From Streptomyces sp. 130 (lineage in GTDB: Bacteria > Actinomycetota > Actinomycetes > Streptomycetales > Streptomycetaceae), in assembly GCF_007096885.1 (NCBI RefSeq), contig NZ_VJNO01000025.1, positions 34,034-98,033 of the forward strand: a stretch of DNA of 64,000 nucleotides, read 5' to 3'. The position numbers were made by a program, and so were the translations under genes. Shown here one piece after another: positions 46,653 to 54,986 of this stretch. The stretch's first letter is position 1. Each line of letters begins with the position of its first letter. The notes under the pieces are model-generated. The model was not told the origin of the DNA. It did not search any database and worked only from the letters and a program-made list of their open reading frames with translations.

Positions 46653-47990
46653 TCAGGCCGCCTCGGGGAGCGCGGGGGCGTTTTCGGCGGCCGGGCGGAT
46701 GCCGAGGTCGTGGAGGATCGAGGCGGCGGCGCGGGCGCCCGAGGCCAGCGCGCCCTGGACCGTGCCGGTGTCGCGGTGGTCGCCGCACACGTAGAGCCCG
46801 GCGAGGACCCGGACCGGGCGGCGCGGGTCGTGCGGGGCGGGCATCGCGGGGACGGCCTCAGGGTCGTGGCGGGCGGCCAGCAGCTCCCAGTCGTCGGTGG
46901 GCACGCCGTAGAGCGTGGCGAGGTGGGCGCGGACCGTGCGGTCCAGGTCGTCGGGCGGGGTGCCGAGGACCGTGGAGGTGATCAGGGTCCGGCCGAGCGG
47001 GGCGCGGGCCGGGTCGACCTCGCTCATCACGGCGGTGTGGGAGACGGGGCCCGCCCGGTCGGCGTCCAGGAGGAGCGAGGCGCCGGTGGGCGGGGGAGCG
47101 GGGGCGGTGTGGTGGAGCACCGTGACCGGGTGGAAGGACGGCAGCCGCAGGCCCGGCAGCAGTTCGGCGGCGGCGCTCGCTCCGGTGGCCACCAGCAGGG
47201 ACCGGCAGCCCAGTTCACCGTGCTCCTTGGTGCGTACGGAGGTGATGTCGGCGGAGGTGACGTGCACCCCGGTGCGTACGGTGCCGGGCGGCAGGGAAGC
47301 GGCGAGGAGCGCGGGCAGCGCACCCGCCCCGCCCTCGGGCACGCACAGCCGTCCGCTCGCGTAGGTCCGCAGGGCGAGGTCGGCGCACCGGCTGGACGTG
47401 GTGAGGTCCGGGTCGCCGAGCAGCGCGGTGAGCAACGGGCGTACGAAGCCGTCGAGCGTCCGGGAGGAGAGCCGGCCGGCCAGGGCGTCGAGCGCGGCGC
47501 GTTCGGGCCGGGCGAGGAGGCGGGCCGGCGGCGTGGCGGCGAGGCGGGCCAGGGCCACGCCGAGCCGGGCGTGGTCGATCGCGCCGCCCATGGCCCCGGT
47601 GAGGGCGCTCGCGCGCGGCGGCCGGGGGGCGTGCGCGAGGGCGCGCGCCGCCTTGAACGCACCCCGTGCGCCCGGCACGCGGGGGGTCTCGCCGGTGCGG
47701 TGGCGGCGGCCCCCGCTGTGTACGAGGACCCCGGGATCGAAGGTGCGCAGGACGAGTCCGTCGAGCCCCGGTGTGGTGCGGAGCTCCGGATACGCGGTGT
47801 TGAGCAGCGGGCCGACGCGGTCGAGGCGGAACCCGTCCACCTCGTCGGTGGCCATCCGGCCGCCGACGCCGGGGCCGGCCTCCAGGACGCTGACACTGAC
47901 CCCGGCGCTGGTCAGTCGGTGGGCCGCCGACAGGCCGGCGATCCCGGCCCCGATGATGACGACGTCCGCGTGGTGTGCCGTGCTGAGCAC
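46653..47990 (-). CDS. FAD-dependent amine oxidase/phytoene-desaturase-like protein
   Basis: The protein has 445 residues from GTG 47990 (MLSTAHHAD); ATG 48029 is an alternative. The FAD motif is VVIIGAGIAGLSAAHRLTSAGVSVSVLEAGPGVGGRMATDEVDGFRLDRVG. This also covers the GG doublet region of flavin amine oxidases. The C-terminal GLYVCGDHRDTGTVQGALASGARAA closes the FAD site. Family members oxidise amines, porphyrinogens or carotenoid precursors; the substrate here is unknown. It converges on the regulator gene. Confidence 0.88.
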   Translation of the reverse strand: MLSTAHHADVVIIGAGIAGLSAAHRLTSAGVSVSVLEAGPGVGGRMATDEVDGFRLDRVGPLLNTAYPELRTTPGLDGLVLRTFDPGVLVHSGGRRHRTGETPRVPGARGAFKAARALAHAPRPPRASALTGAMGGAIDHARLGVALARLAATPPARLLARPERAALDALAGRLSSRTLDGFVRPLLTALLGDPDLTTSSRCADLALRTYASGRLCVPEGGAGALPALLAASLPPGTVRTGVHVTSADITSVRTKEHGELGCRSLLVATGASAAAELLPGLRLPSFHPVTVLHHTAPAPPPTGASLLLDADRAGPVSHTAVMSEVDPARAPLGRTLITSTVLGTPPDDLDRTVRAHLATLYGVPTDDWELLAARHDPEAVPAMPAPHDPRRPVRVLAGLYVCGDHRDTGTVQGALASGARAAASILHDLGIRPAAENAPALPEAA

Positions 47991-48168
47991 GTGCCCTCCC
48001 CGGTTCGGCGCGAGTGGTGGGGGGCTCATGCCCTCAACCGACCACCGGAATGCGTGAGTTCGGCAGGAGGCTAGGCGAGTGGCCCGATCCTGCGCAGTCG
48101 CGCGCGGGCCGGTGCACCGATGCACGGGGTCGCACGCCTGTCCGAAAAGGGCCGGGGCACCCCGGGGG

Positions 48169-49068
48169 TCAGCGCAGGGCGGCCCGGACGGCGGCGTCGA
48201 CGGACGGGAAGGCGAACGAGAACCCGGAGCCGAGCAGCCGCGTCGGCAGCACCCGCTGACTGCCCAGCACGTCCCCGGCGAACTCGCCGAGCGCGAGCCG
48301 CAGGGCCGGTGCGGGCGCCGTGAAGAGGGTGGGCCGCCGCAGCACCCGGCCCATCGCGGCGGTCACCTCGGCGTTGGTGACGGGCGTCGGGGCGGTCAGG
48401 TTCACCGGCCCGGACAGCTCCGGGGTGTCGAGGATGTGCCGCAGCGCCGCGATGTGGTCGTGCAGCGCGATGAAGCTCCAGTACTGCCGCCCGTCGCCCA
48501 TCCGGCCGCCGAGCCCCGCCCGGAACAGCGGGAAGAGCTTGCCCCAGGCCCCGCCCTCCCGGGCGACCACCAGGCCGGTGCGGGCGTGCACCGTACGCAC
48601 CCCCGCCTCCTCGGCCGCCGCCGTGGCCTCCTCCCACTCCACGCAGACCGACGGCAGGAACCCGTCCCCGGGCGGCGCCTCCTCGTCGACCGGGCGGTCG
48701 CCGGTGTCCCCGTAGAAGCCGATCGCGGAGCCGGACAGCAGCACGGCGGGCGGGGTGTCGAGCGAGGCGACGGCGTCCGCGATCGCGGCGGTGCCCAGCA
48801 CCCGGCTGTCCCGGATCTCCTTCTTGTACGCCTCGGTCCACCGGTGGTCCCCGACCCCCGCCCCGGCGAGGTGGACGACCGCGTCGCAGCCCACCAGACC
48901 GGCCACGTCCACGTGACCCCGCTTCGGGTCCCACTCCACCTCGTCGCCGTCCCTGGCCGGGTGGCGCACCAGGCGGACCACCTCGTGCCCGTCGGCCCGC
49001 AGCGAGCGCACCAGCGCCGCTCCGATGAGTCCGGTCGATCCGCTGACGGCGATACGGGAGTGCGGCAT
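48169..49068 (-). CDS. TIGR01777 family epimerase-like protein
   Basis: The protein has 299 residues from ATG 49068. The SDR cofactor motif is SGSTGLIGAALVRSL (about 9-23). DAVVHLAGAGVGDHRWTEAYKKEIRDSRVLGT near 63 and SGSAIGFYG near 112 are the family signatures. The C-terminal DUF1731 part ends LLGSGFSFAFPSVDAAVRAAL. The family is the YfcH/SulA-like group of NAD(P)-binding proteins with unknown substrate. It is divergent from a GNAT gene. Confidence 0.93.
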   Translation of the reverse strand: MPHSRIAVSGSTGLIGAALVRSLRADGHEVVRLVRHPARDGDEVEWDPKRGHVDVAGLVGCDAVVHLAGAGVGDHRWTEAYKKEIRDSRVLGTAAIADAVASLDTPPAVLLSGSAIGFYGDTGDRPVDEEAPPGDGFLPSVCVEWEEATAAAEEAGVRTVHARTGLVVAREGGAWGKLFPLFRAGLGGRMGDGRQYWSFIALHDHIAALRHILDTPELSGPVNLTAPTPVTNAEVTAAMGRVLRRPTLFTAPAPALRLALGEFAGDVLGSQRVLPTRLLGSGFSFAFPSVDAAVRAALR

Positions 49069-49124
49069 GGCGTCCATCCTGCCCCACCGGGGCCGTCGTA
49101 CGCGGCCGTGGCACAGTGGCGGCC

Positions 49125-49652
49125 ATGACCGAACCCGCTGCCCCCGCCCCGCCCCTCGTCCGCCGTGCCGTTCTCGCGGACGAGTCCGCGCTCGGCGAGC
49201 TGGACCGCGCCACCTGGTCGACCCTGCACGCGGTGCAGCCGCGCCCGCAGCCCCCGTACGAGCCGTTCTTCGACGAGCGGCACCCGCCCCGGGACATCCT
49301 GGTGGCGGAAGCGGTGAACGAGGCGGGGGAGCGGGTGCCGGCCGGTTACATACGCGTCGTGCCGCCGACCCCGCTGGCCTGCAACGCGCACGTCCGGCAG
49401 ATCCAGGGCCTGGCCGTGGCCCACTGGGCGCGCGGCCGGGGCGTCGGGCGCGCCCTGGTCCGTGCGGCCTGCGCGGCGGCACGGGTCGAGGGGGCGAGCC
49501 GGATCACCCTGCGGGTCCTCGGCCACAACGCGCCCGCCCGCGCGCTGTACGAGGCGGAGGGCTTCACCGTCGAGGGCGTGCTGCGGGGCGAGTTCTTCCT
49601 GGCCGGGAGTTACGTGGACGACGTGCTGATGGGCCGCGCGCTCACCCCGTGA
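49125..49652 (+). CDS. GNAT-family N-acetyltransferase
   Basis: The protein has 175 residues from ATG 49125; GTG 49116 is an alternative. The acetyl-CoA loop is IQGLAVAHWARGRGVGRALVRAACAAARVEGA (about 92-123), motif B is LRVLGHNAPARALYEAEGFTVEGVLRGEF. CACAGT (49112-49117) 7 nt before the ATG could be the -10 of a leaderless message. The substrate is unknown; RimI-like protein acetylation and small-molecule modification are both possible. Confidence 0.9.
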   Translation: MTEPAAPAPPLVRRAVLADESALGELDRATWSTLHAVQPRPQPPYEPFFDERHPPRDILVAEAVNEAGERVPAGYIRVVPPTPLACNAHVRQIQGLAVAHWARGRGVGRALVRAACAAARVEGASRITLRVLGHNAPARALYEAEGFTVEGVLRGEFFLAGSYVDDVLMGRALTP

Positions 49653-49663
49653 CGGGGGCGCGC

Positions 49664-50182
49664 TCAGCCGCCGAACCGCTCCCACAGGGCGGGCAGCCGG
49701 GCCGCCAGGGCCGCGTCGTCGTCCGGGTCGAGCGGGGTGCCCTCCGGCTCGTCGGGCTGCGGCGGCAGTCCGAGGCCGGGCGCGACCACGCCGGTGAGCT
49801 GTTCGTACGCCTCGTCGGCCGCGTAGCCCAGCTCCTCGCCGTCGCCGTCCAGCTCCTCGTCGAAGGAGTCGAGCAGCTCGGCCAGGGCGTCCGGGTCCTG
49901 CACGGCGCCCTCGAAGACCTCCCGGCCCCGGCCGATCAGCCAGCAGCGGAAGTAGTCGAAGGCGTCGTCGTCCGCGCCGCCGAGCAGGATGGCGGCGGCG
50001 CCCCACAGGTCCCAGCGGTAGGCCCGGTTGAAGCGGGCCTCGAAGTGCCGGGCGAAGTCCAGCACCGCTTCGGGGTCGAGCAGCACCAGCTTGTCGACCA
50101 GCAGGTCGGCATGGTCCTCGGGGTCGCCGTCGGCGGCCTCGCGCGTGCTGTCGATCAGCTCCCAGAACTCGGTCTCGTCCAT
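49664..50182 (-). CDS. DUF4240 protein
   Basis: A very acidic protein of 172 residues. MDETEFWELIDSTREAADGDPEDHADLLVDKL opens the DUF4240 domain. FNRAYRWDLWGAAAILLGGADDDAFDYFRCWLIGRGREVFEGAVQDPDAL (about 67-117) is the conserved core, and an acidic Pro-rich tail follows. The function is unknown. It is similar in layout to WGR/SUFU-like immunity proteins, but no toxin gene lies nearby. Confidence 0.85.
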   Translation of the reverse strand: MDETEFWELIDSTREAADGDPEDHADLLVDKLVLLDPEAVLDFARHFEARFNRAYRWDLWGAAAILLGGADDDAFDYFRCWLIGRGREVFEGAVQDPDALAELLDSFDEELDGDGEELGYAADEAYEQLTGVVAPGLGLPPQPDEPEGTPLDPDDDAALAARLPALWERFGG

Positions 50183-50243
50183 CACGGGTCCAGCATCTGC
50201 CCTGAGCGCGGCCGACGCACGCCCAGACACCGCTACGAAGCCG

Positions 50244-51224
50244 TCAGGGCGCGCCCCCGTAGAGCGCGTGCAGCCGGGCGGCGGCGGTCGCGAACCTCTC
50301 CCGCAGCACGGCCGGCCCCAGCACCTCCAACTCCGGTCCGAGGCCCAGCAGCTGGCCGTAGGCGACGTCCAGGGACTCCACCGGCAGGGTGACCGAGACC
50401 CAGCCGTCGGCGGAGGGCGGCCCCGCCGCCTCCAGCGCCCGGGTGGCGGCGGCCCGGTCCACGACGTGCGGCAGCCGGTGCGCGGCCGCCTCCGAGAGCC
50501 GCAGCGTCACCTCCGTACGCAGCAGGGAGCGGGCGAACGCGGCGGACCGCTCTTCCCAGAAGGCGGGCAGGTCGAAACCCTCGTCCCGGACGAAAGGAGT
50601 GTCCGAAACGGTGGCGGCGGTGAACCGGTCGATGCGGTACACCCGCGTGTCGTCGCCCGCGCGGGCGCACAGGTACCAGACGCCCGCCTTCAGGACGAGC
50701 CCGTACGGGGCCAGCTCCCGTTCGGCGTCGGAATCCCGGCCGGCCGGGCGGTACCGGGCCAGGAGCAGCCGGTCGCGCCACACCGCCTCGGCCACGGCGG
50801 GCAGCAGCTCCGGCGTGACCGGCTCCTGGTACCAGCCGGGCGCGTCCAGGTGGAAGCGCCGCCCCGCCCCCGCCGGGGCGTCCCGCAGCGCGGGCGTCAG
50901 GGCCGCCGACACCTTCAGCCGGGCGGCCGAGGCGGCGTCCGCGAGCCCCATCTCGCGCAGCGCGGAGGGCAGCCCGGACAGGAAGAGCGCCTCCGCCTCG
51001 TCACGGGCGAGACCGGTCAGCCCGGTGCGGTACCCGCCGACGAGCCGGTAGCCGCCGGCCCGGCCGCGCTCCGCGTAGACCGGGACACCGGCCTCGGAGA
51101 GGGCCTGCGCGTCCCGGGTGACGGTCCGCTCGGACACCTCCAGCTCCCGGGCCAGCTCGGCGGCGGTCATGCCGGGGCGGGCCTGGAGGAGCAGCACCAT
51201 TCGGATCAGCCGGGCAGCACGCAT
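50244..51224 (-). CDS. WYL-domain transcriptional regulator
   Basis: The protein has 326 residues. The N-terminal HTH_11 is LIRMVLLLQARPGMTAAELARELEVSERTVTRDAQALSEAGVPVYAERGRAGGYRL (about 6-61). The WYL domain includes LAPYGLVLKAGVWYLCARAGDDTRVYRIDRF (about 172-202), and a WCX-like C-terminus follows. Such proteins sense nucleic acids or small ligands and regulate DNA-damage or defence genes. A strong palindrome separates it from aceE upstream. Confidence 0.92.
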   Translation of the reverse strand: MRAARLIRMVLLLQARPGMTAAELARELEVSERTVTRDAQALSEAGVPVYAERGRAGGYRLVGGYRTGLTGLARDEAEALFLSGLPSALREMGLADAASAARLKVSAALTPALRDAPAGAGRRFHLDAPGWYQEPVTPELLPAVAEAVWRDRLLLARYRPAGRDSDAERELAPYGLVLKAGVWYLCARAGDDTRVYRIDRFTAATVSDTPFVRDEGFDLPAFWEERSAAFARSLLRTEVTLRLSEAAAHRLPHVVDRAAATRALEAAGPPSADGWVSVTLPVESLDVAYGQLLGLGPELEVLGPAVLRERFATAAARLHALYGGAP

Positions 51225-51244
51225 GCGGCCATTGTGGACGCAGA

Positions 51245-51296
51245 CCGGGCCCGTCCGGCGATCGAGGACAAGACCTCGAGCGCCGGACGGGCCCGG
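51245..51296. terminator. Long palindromic terminator of aceE
   Basis: 25-bp arms (51245-51269 and 51272-51296) with two mismatches and a 2-nt loop, 10 bp past the aceE stop. Its sequence belongs to a palindrome type often seen between Streptomyces genes. Confidence 0.75.
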
Positions 51297-51305
51297 TGGG
51301 GACCG

Positions 51306-53975
51306 TCAGAGACCGTACCGGTCCCGCGCCTCCTTGACGGCGGTCGCCGGCACCTCGCCGCGCCGGGCCAGCTGGGCCAGGGTCGCGACGACGACGGACT
51401 GGGCGTCGACGCCGAAGTGGCGGCGGGCCGCGTCACGGGTGTCGGAGAGCCCGAAGCCGTCCGTGCCGAGCGAGGTCCAGTCCTGCTCGACCCACTGGCT
51501 GATCTGGTCCGGTACCGCGCGCATCCAGTCGCTGACCGCGACGACCGGGCCCGGAGCGCCCTCCAGCGCCTGCGTCACGTACGGCACCCGCTGCTCACCG
51601 CGGAGCAGCGCCTCGTCGCACTCCAGCGCCTCGCGGCGCAGCTCGCCCCAGGAGGTCGCGGACCAGACGTCGGCCGTGACACCCCAGTCGGCGGCGAGGA
51701 GCTCCTGGGCCTCCAGGGCCCAGTGGATCGCCGTGCCGGAGGCCAGCAGCTGGGCGCGCGGGCCGTTCGCCGCGGCGGGCGCGCCCTCCTTGAAGCGGTA
51801 GAGGCCCTTGACGATGCCCTCCTCGACGCCTTCCGGCATCGCGGGCTGCGGCTTCGGCTCGTTGTAGACCGTCAGGTAGTAGAAGACGTCCTCGGCGTCG
51901 GGGCCGTACATCCGGCGCAGACCGTCCTTGACGATCACCGCGATCTCGTACGCGAACGCCGGGTCGTAGTTGAGCGACGCCGGGTTGGTGGCGGCGATCA
52001 GGTGCGAGTGGCCGTCCGCGTGCTGGAGGCCCTCGCCGGTCAGGGTCGTACGGCCGGCGGTGGCACCCACGATGAAGCCCTTGCCGAGCTGGTCGGCGAG
52101 CTGCCAGAACTGGTCGCCGGTCCGCTGCCAGCCGAACATCGAGTAGAAGATGTAGAACGGGATCATCGTCTCGCCGTGCGTCGCGTAGGACGTGGCGGCG
52201 GCGATGAAGTCGGCCATGGCGCCGGCCTCGGTGATCCCCTCGTTGAGGATCTGGCCGTCCTTGGCCTCCTTGTAGTACATCAGCTGGTCGCGGTCGACCG
52301 GCTCGTACGTCTGGCCCAGCGGGGAGTAGATGCCGGCGGAGGGGAACAGCGACTCCATGCCGAAGGTGCGGGCCTCGTCGGGGACGATCGGCACCCAGCG
52401 CCTGCCGGTCTGCTTGTCCCGCATCAGGTCCTTGACCAGGCGGACGAAGGCCATGGTGGTGGCCATCTCCTGCTTGCCGGAGCCCTTCTTGAGCGCGGCG
52501 AACGCGCGCTCCTCGGGCTGCGGCAGCGCCACCGCGTGCACCCGGCGGGCCGGGGCGGGGCCGCCGAGGGCGGCACGGCGCTCCTGGAGGTAGCGGACCT
52601 CGGGGGAGTCGGCGCCCGGGTGGGCGTAGGGCACCAGGCCGTCGGCGAAGGCGCTGTCCGGGATCGGGAGGCCGAGCAGCTCGCGCATGCCCTTGAACTC
52701 GTCGATCGTCAGCTTCTTCATCTGGTGGTTGGCGTTCTTGGACTCGAAGCCCTTGCCGAGCGTGTAGCCCTTCACCGTCTGGGCGAGGATCACGGTCGGC
52801 GCGCCCTTGTGCTCGACGGCGGCGCGGTAGGCCGCGTACACCTTGCGGGCCTCGTGGCCGCCGCGCGAGGTGTAGAAGCACTCGGCGATCTTCGCGTCGG
52901 TGAGCAGCTTCGCCAGCTCGGCGAGGGCGGGCTCGGCGCCGAAGAAGTGCTCGCGGATGTACGCGACGTCGCGGGTGGCGTACGTCTGGAACTGCGCGTC
53001 CGGGACCTCGCGGAGGCGGCGCACCAGCGCGCCCGTGGTGTCGAGCTGGAACAGCTCGTCCCAGGCGTTGCCCCAGAGCGTCTTGATGACGTTCCAGCCG
53101 GCGCCCCGGAAGGCGCCCTCCAGCTCCTGCACGACGCGGAAGTTGGCGCGGACCGGACCGTCGAGGCGCTGCAGGTTGCAGTTGATGACGAAGGTCAGGT
53201 TGTCGAGCTTCTCGCGGGCCGCCAGCGCGAGGGCGGCGGTCGACTCGGGCTCGTCCATCTCGCCGTCGCCCAGGAAGGCCCAGACGTGCGAGTTCGACGT
53301 GTCCTTGATGTTGCGGTTGGCGAGGTAGCGGTTGAAGCGCGCCTGGTAGATCGCCGAGAGCGGGCCGAGGCCCATGGAGACCGTGGGGAACTCCCACAGC
53401 CAGGGCAGCCGCCGCGGGTGCGGGTAGGACGGGAGGCCGTTGCCGCCCGCCTCCTGGCGGAAGTTGTCGAGCTGCTGCTCGCTGAGCCGGCCGTCGAGGA
53501 AGGCGCGGGCGTAGATGCCGGGGGAGGCGTGGCCCTGCACGTACAGCTGGTCGCCGGAGCCGTCCCCCTCCTTGCCGCGGAAGAAGTGGTTGAAGCCGGT
53601 CTCGTACAGCCAGGCCGCCGAGGCGAAGGTGGCGATGTGACCGCCGACGCCGTAGCGCGCGCCACGGGTGACCATCGCGGCCGCGTTCCAGCGGTTCCAC
53701 GCGGTGATCTTCGACTCCATCTCCAGGTCACCGGCGAAGTCGGGCTCCGCGGCGGTCGGGATGGAGTTGACGTAGTCGGTCTCCAGCAGCTTGGGCAGCG
53801 CGAGACCGGCGCCCTCGGCATGCTGGAGCGAGCGCCGCATCAGGTACGCGGCACGGTGCGGGCCCGCGGCCTTGGTGACGGCGTCCAGGGAGGCCGCCCA
53901 TTCAGCGGTCTCCTCCGGGTCGCGGTCCGGGAGCTGGTCGAGCTCGCTCGGAAGCTTTCCTACGGGGTCGGTCAT
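51306..53975 (-). CDS. aceE: Pyruvate dehydrogenase E1 component (homodimeric type)
   Basis: The protein has 889 residues, normal for AceE. The thiamine diphosphate motif is GDGEMDEPESTAALALAAREKLDNLTFVINCN (about 228-259). The family start EWAASLDAVTKAAGPHRAAYLM and the YGVGGHIATFASAAWLYETGFNHFF region holding the active-site His are present. It decarboxylates pyruvate and passes the acetyl group to a lipoyl domain. GGAAGG precedes the ATG. The promoter contains a 15-nt GATCGAT palindrome and the adjacent gene encodes a GntR regulator. Confidence 0.97.
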   Translation of the reverse strand: MTDPVGKLPSELDQLPDRDPEETAEWAASLDAVTKAAGPHRAAYLMRRSLQHAEGAGLALPKLLETDYVNSIPTAAEPDFAGDLEMESKITAWNRWNAAAMVTRGARYGVGGHIATFASAAWLYETGFNHFFRGKEGDGSGDQLYVQGHASPGIYARAFLDGRLSEQQLDNFRQEAGGNGLPSYPHPRRLPWLWEFPTVSMGLGPLSAIYQARFNRYLANRNIKDTSNSHVWAFLGDGEMDEPESTAALALAAREKLDNLTFVINCNLQRLDGPVRANFRVVQELEGAFRGAGWNVIKTLWGNAWDELFQLDTTGALVRRLREVPDAQFQTYATRDVAYIREHFFGAEPALAELAKLLTDAKIAECFYTSRGGHEARKVYAAYRAAVEHKGAPTVILAQTVKGYTLGKGFESKNANHQMKKLTIDEFKGMRELLGLPIPDSAFADGLVPYAHPGADSPEVRYLQERRAALGGPAPARRVHAVALPQPEERAFAALKKGSGKQEMATTMAFVRLVKDLMRDKQTGRRWVPIVPDEARTFGMESLFPSAGIYSPLGQTYEPVDRDQLMYYKEAKDGQILNEGITEAGAMADFIAAATSYATHGETMIPFYIFYSMFGWQRTGDQFWQLADQLGKGFIVGATAGRTTLTGEGLQHADGHSHLIAATNPASLNYDPAFAYEIAVIVKDGLRRMYGPDAEDVFYYLTVYNEPKPQPAMPEGVEEGIVKGLYRFKEGAPAAANGPRAQLLASGTAIHWALEAQELLAADWGVTADVWSATSWGELRREALECDEALLRGEQRVPYVTQALEGAPGPVVAVSDWMRAVPDQISQWVEQDWTSLGTDGFGLSDTRDAARRHFGVDAQSVVVATLAQLARRGEVPATAVKEARDRYGL

Positions 53976-54073
53976 GATCGCCGCCTTCCGGTGAGGAGGG
54001 GGGTGGAGAAGTCCCTGACTGGCAGGACAGGGCGATGGGGCCGGTGGGCCCGCGAGGTGAACTGTAAATCGCC

Positions 54074-54088
54074 GATCGATGATCGATC
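54074..54088. promoter_or_regulatory. 15-nt perfect palindrome in the aceE promoter
   Basis: GATCGAT (54074-54080), G, ATCGATC (54082-54088), about 100 bp upstream of the aceE ATG in an AT-rich patch. A dimeric regulator site is likely; the neighbouring GntR protein is one candidate. Confidence 0.45.
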
Positions 54089-54231
54089 AAAGGATGAACG
54101 GCAAAACTTCTCGATATGAAGAAAGTGGCATGCGGTGCCATGAAATGGGGCACCGAGTGACGGGATTTACCCGCTCAAAACGGGCGCCGACCTGCACGTA
54201 AGAGCAGCGGGGGCGACACGTGCGCGGCGTC

Positions 54232-54855
54232 TCAGGCGCGCGGCGCGCACCCCAGGACGTGGGCCTTGACCAGCGTCCCGATGTCCGGGTCCTTGCGCAG
54301 GAAGGCGTCGATGAGGGCCTCGTGCTCCTCCGCGTACGACTTCTGGACGGTGCCCAGCCAGCGGATCGACAGGGCCGTGAACACCTCGATGCCCAGCCCC
54401 TCCCAGGTGTGCAGCAGCACCGCGTTCCCGGCCGCCCGCACCATGGCGCGGTGGAAGGCGACCGTGTGCCGGACCTGGGCCTCGCCGTCCGCCAGCCGGT
54501 CCGCCTCGTACAGCGCCGCCACGTGCGGGGCGAGGAGCGAGCAGTCCTCGCCGAGCCCCGGGGCCGCCAGCTCGGCCGCGATCTGCTCCAGGCCCGCCCG
54601 TACGGGGTAGCTCTCCTCCAGGTCGGCGGCGGTGAGGTTGCGGACCCGGACGCCCTTGTTGGGCGCCGACTCGATCAGCCGCAGCGTCTCCAGCTCCCGC
54701 AGCGCCTCGCGCACGGGCGTCTGGCTGACCTCCAGCTCGGTGGCGATGCGCCGCTCCACGATCCGCTCGCCCGGCTTCCAGCGCCCGCTGACGATCCCCT
54801 CCACGATGTGCTCGCGGATCTGTTCGCGCAGCGAGTGGACGACGGGCGGGGTCAT
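54232..54855 (-). CDS. GntR-family regulator, FadR/FCD subgroup
   Basis: The protein has 207 residues from ATG 54855, preceded by AAGGAG. The winged helix is LREQIREHIVEGIVSGRWKPGERIVERRIATELEVSQTPVREALRELETLRLIE (about 9-62). The FCD effector domain includes the metal-binding pattern HTVAFHRAMVRAAGN near 130. Such regulators respond to organic acids or sugar acids. Its place between aceE and sucB makes it a candidate regulator of 2-oxoacid metabolism. A TGTCTAGACA palindrome upstream suggests autoregulation. Confidence 0.92.
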   Translation of the reverse strand: MTPPVVHSLREQIREHIVEGIVSGRWKPGERIVERRIATELEVSQTPVREALRELETLRLIESAPNKGVRVRNLTAADLEESYPVRAGLEQIAAELAAPGLGEDCSLLAPHVAALYEADRLADGEAQVRHTVAFHRAMVRAAGNAVLLHTWEGLGIEVFTALSIRWLGTVQKSYAEEHEALIDAFLRKDPDIGTLVKAHVLGCAPRA

Positions 54856-54918
54856 GACGGGCTCCTTCGGACAGACCGGTACGCCTGCACCGGGCACGGT
54901 GGCCGGGGCGACCGGTGG

Positions 54919-54928
54919 TGTCTAGACA
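54919..54928. promoter_or_regulatory. GntR/FadR-type operator
   Basis: TGTCTAGACA, a perfect 10-bp palindrome 63 bp upstream of the gntR ATG, with the TTGTC...GACAA-like shape used by FCD-type regulators. Confidence 0.5.
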
Positions 54929-54935
54929 ATACGGC

Positions 54936-54972
54936 GGCGCCCCCGCCCGGAAGTGTTCCGGACGGGGGCGCC
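54936..54972 (-). terminator. sucB terminator
   Basis: 17-bp arms (54936-54952 and 54956-54972) with one mismatch and a 3-nt loop, 14 bp after the sucB stop. Confidence 0.8.
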
Positions 54973-54986
54973 GATCGTGAGGCTGG

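Noticed and set aside
50028..54119. 1363-codon plus-strand open frame
   Set aside because: It is entirely antisense to DUF4240, the WYL regulator and aceE, all strongly supported on the minus strand. Long antisense frames are normal at this GC content.
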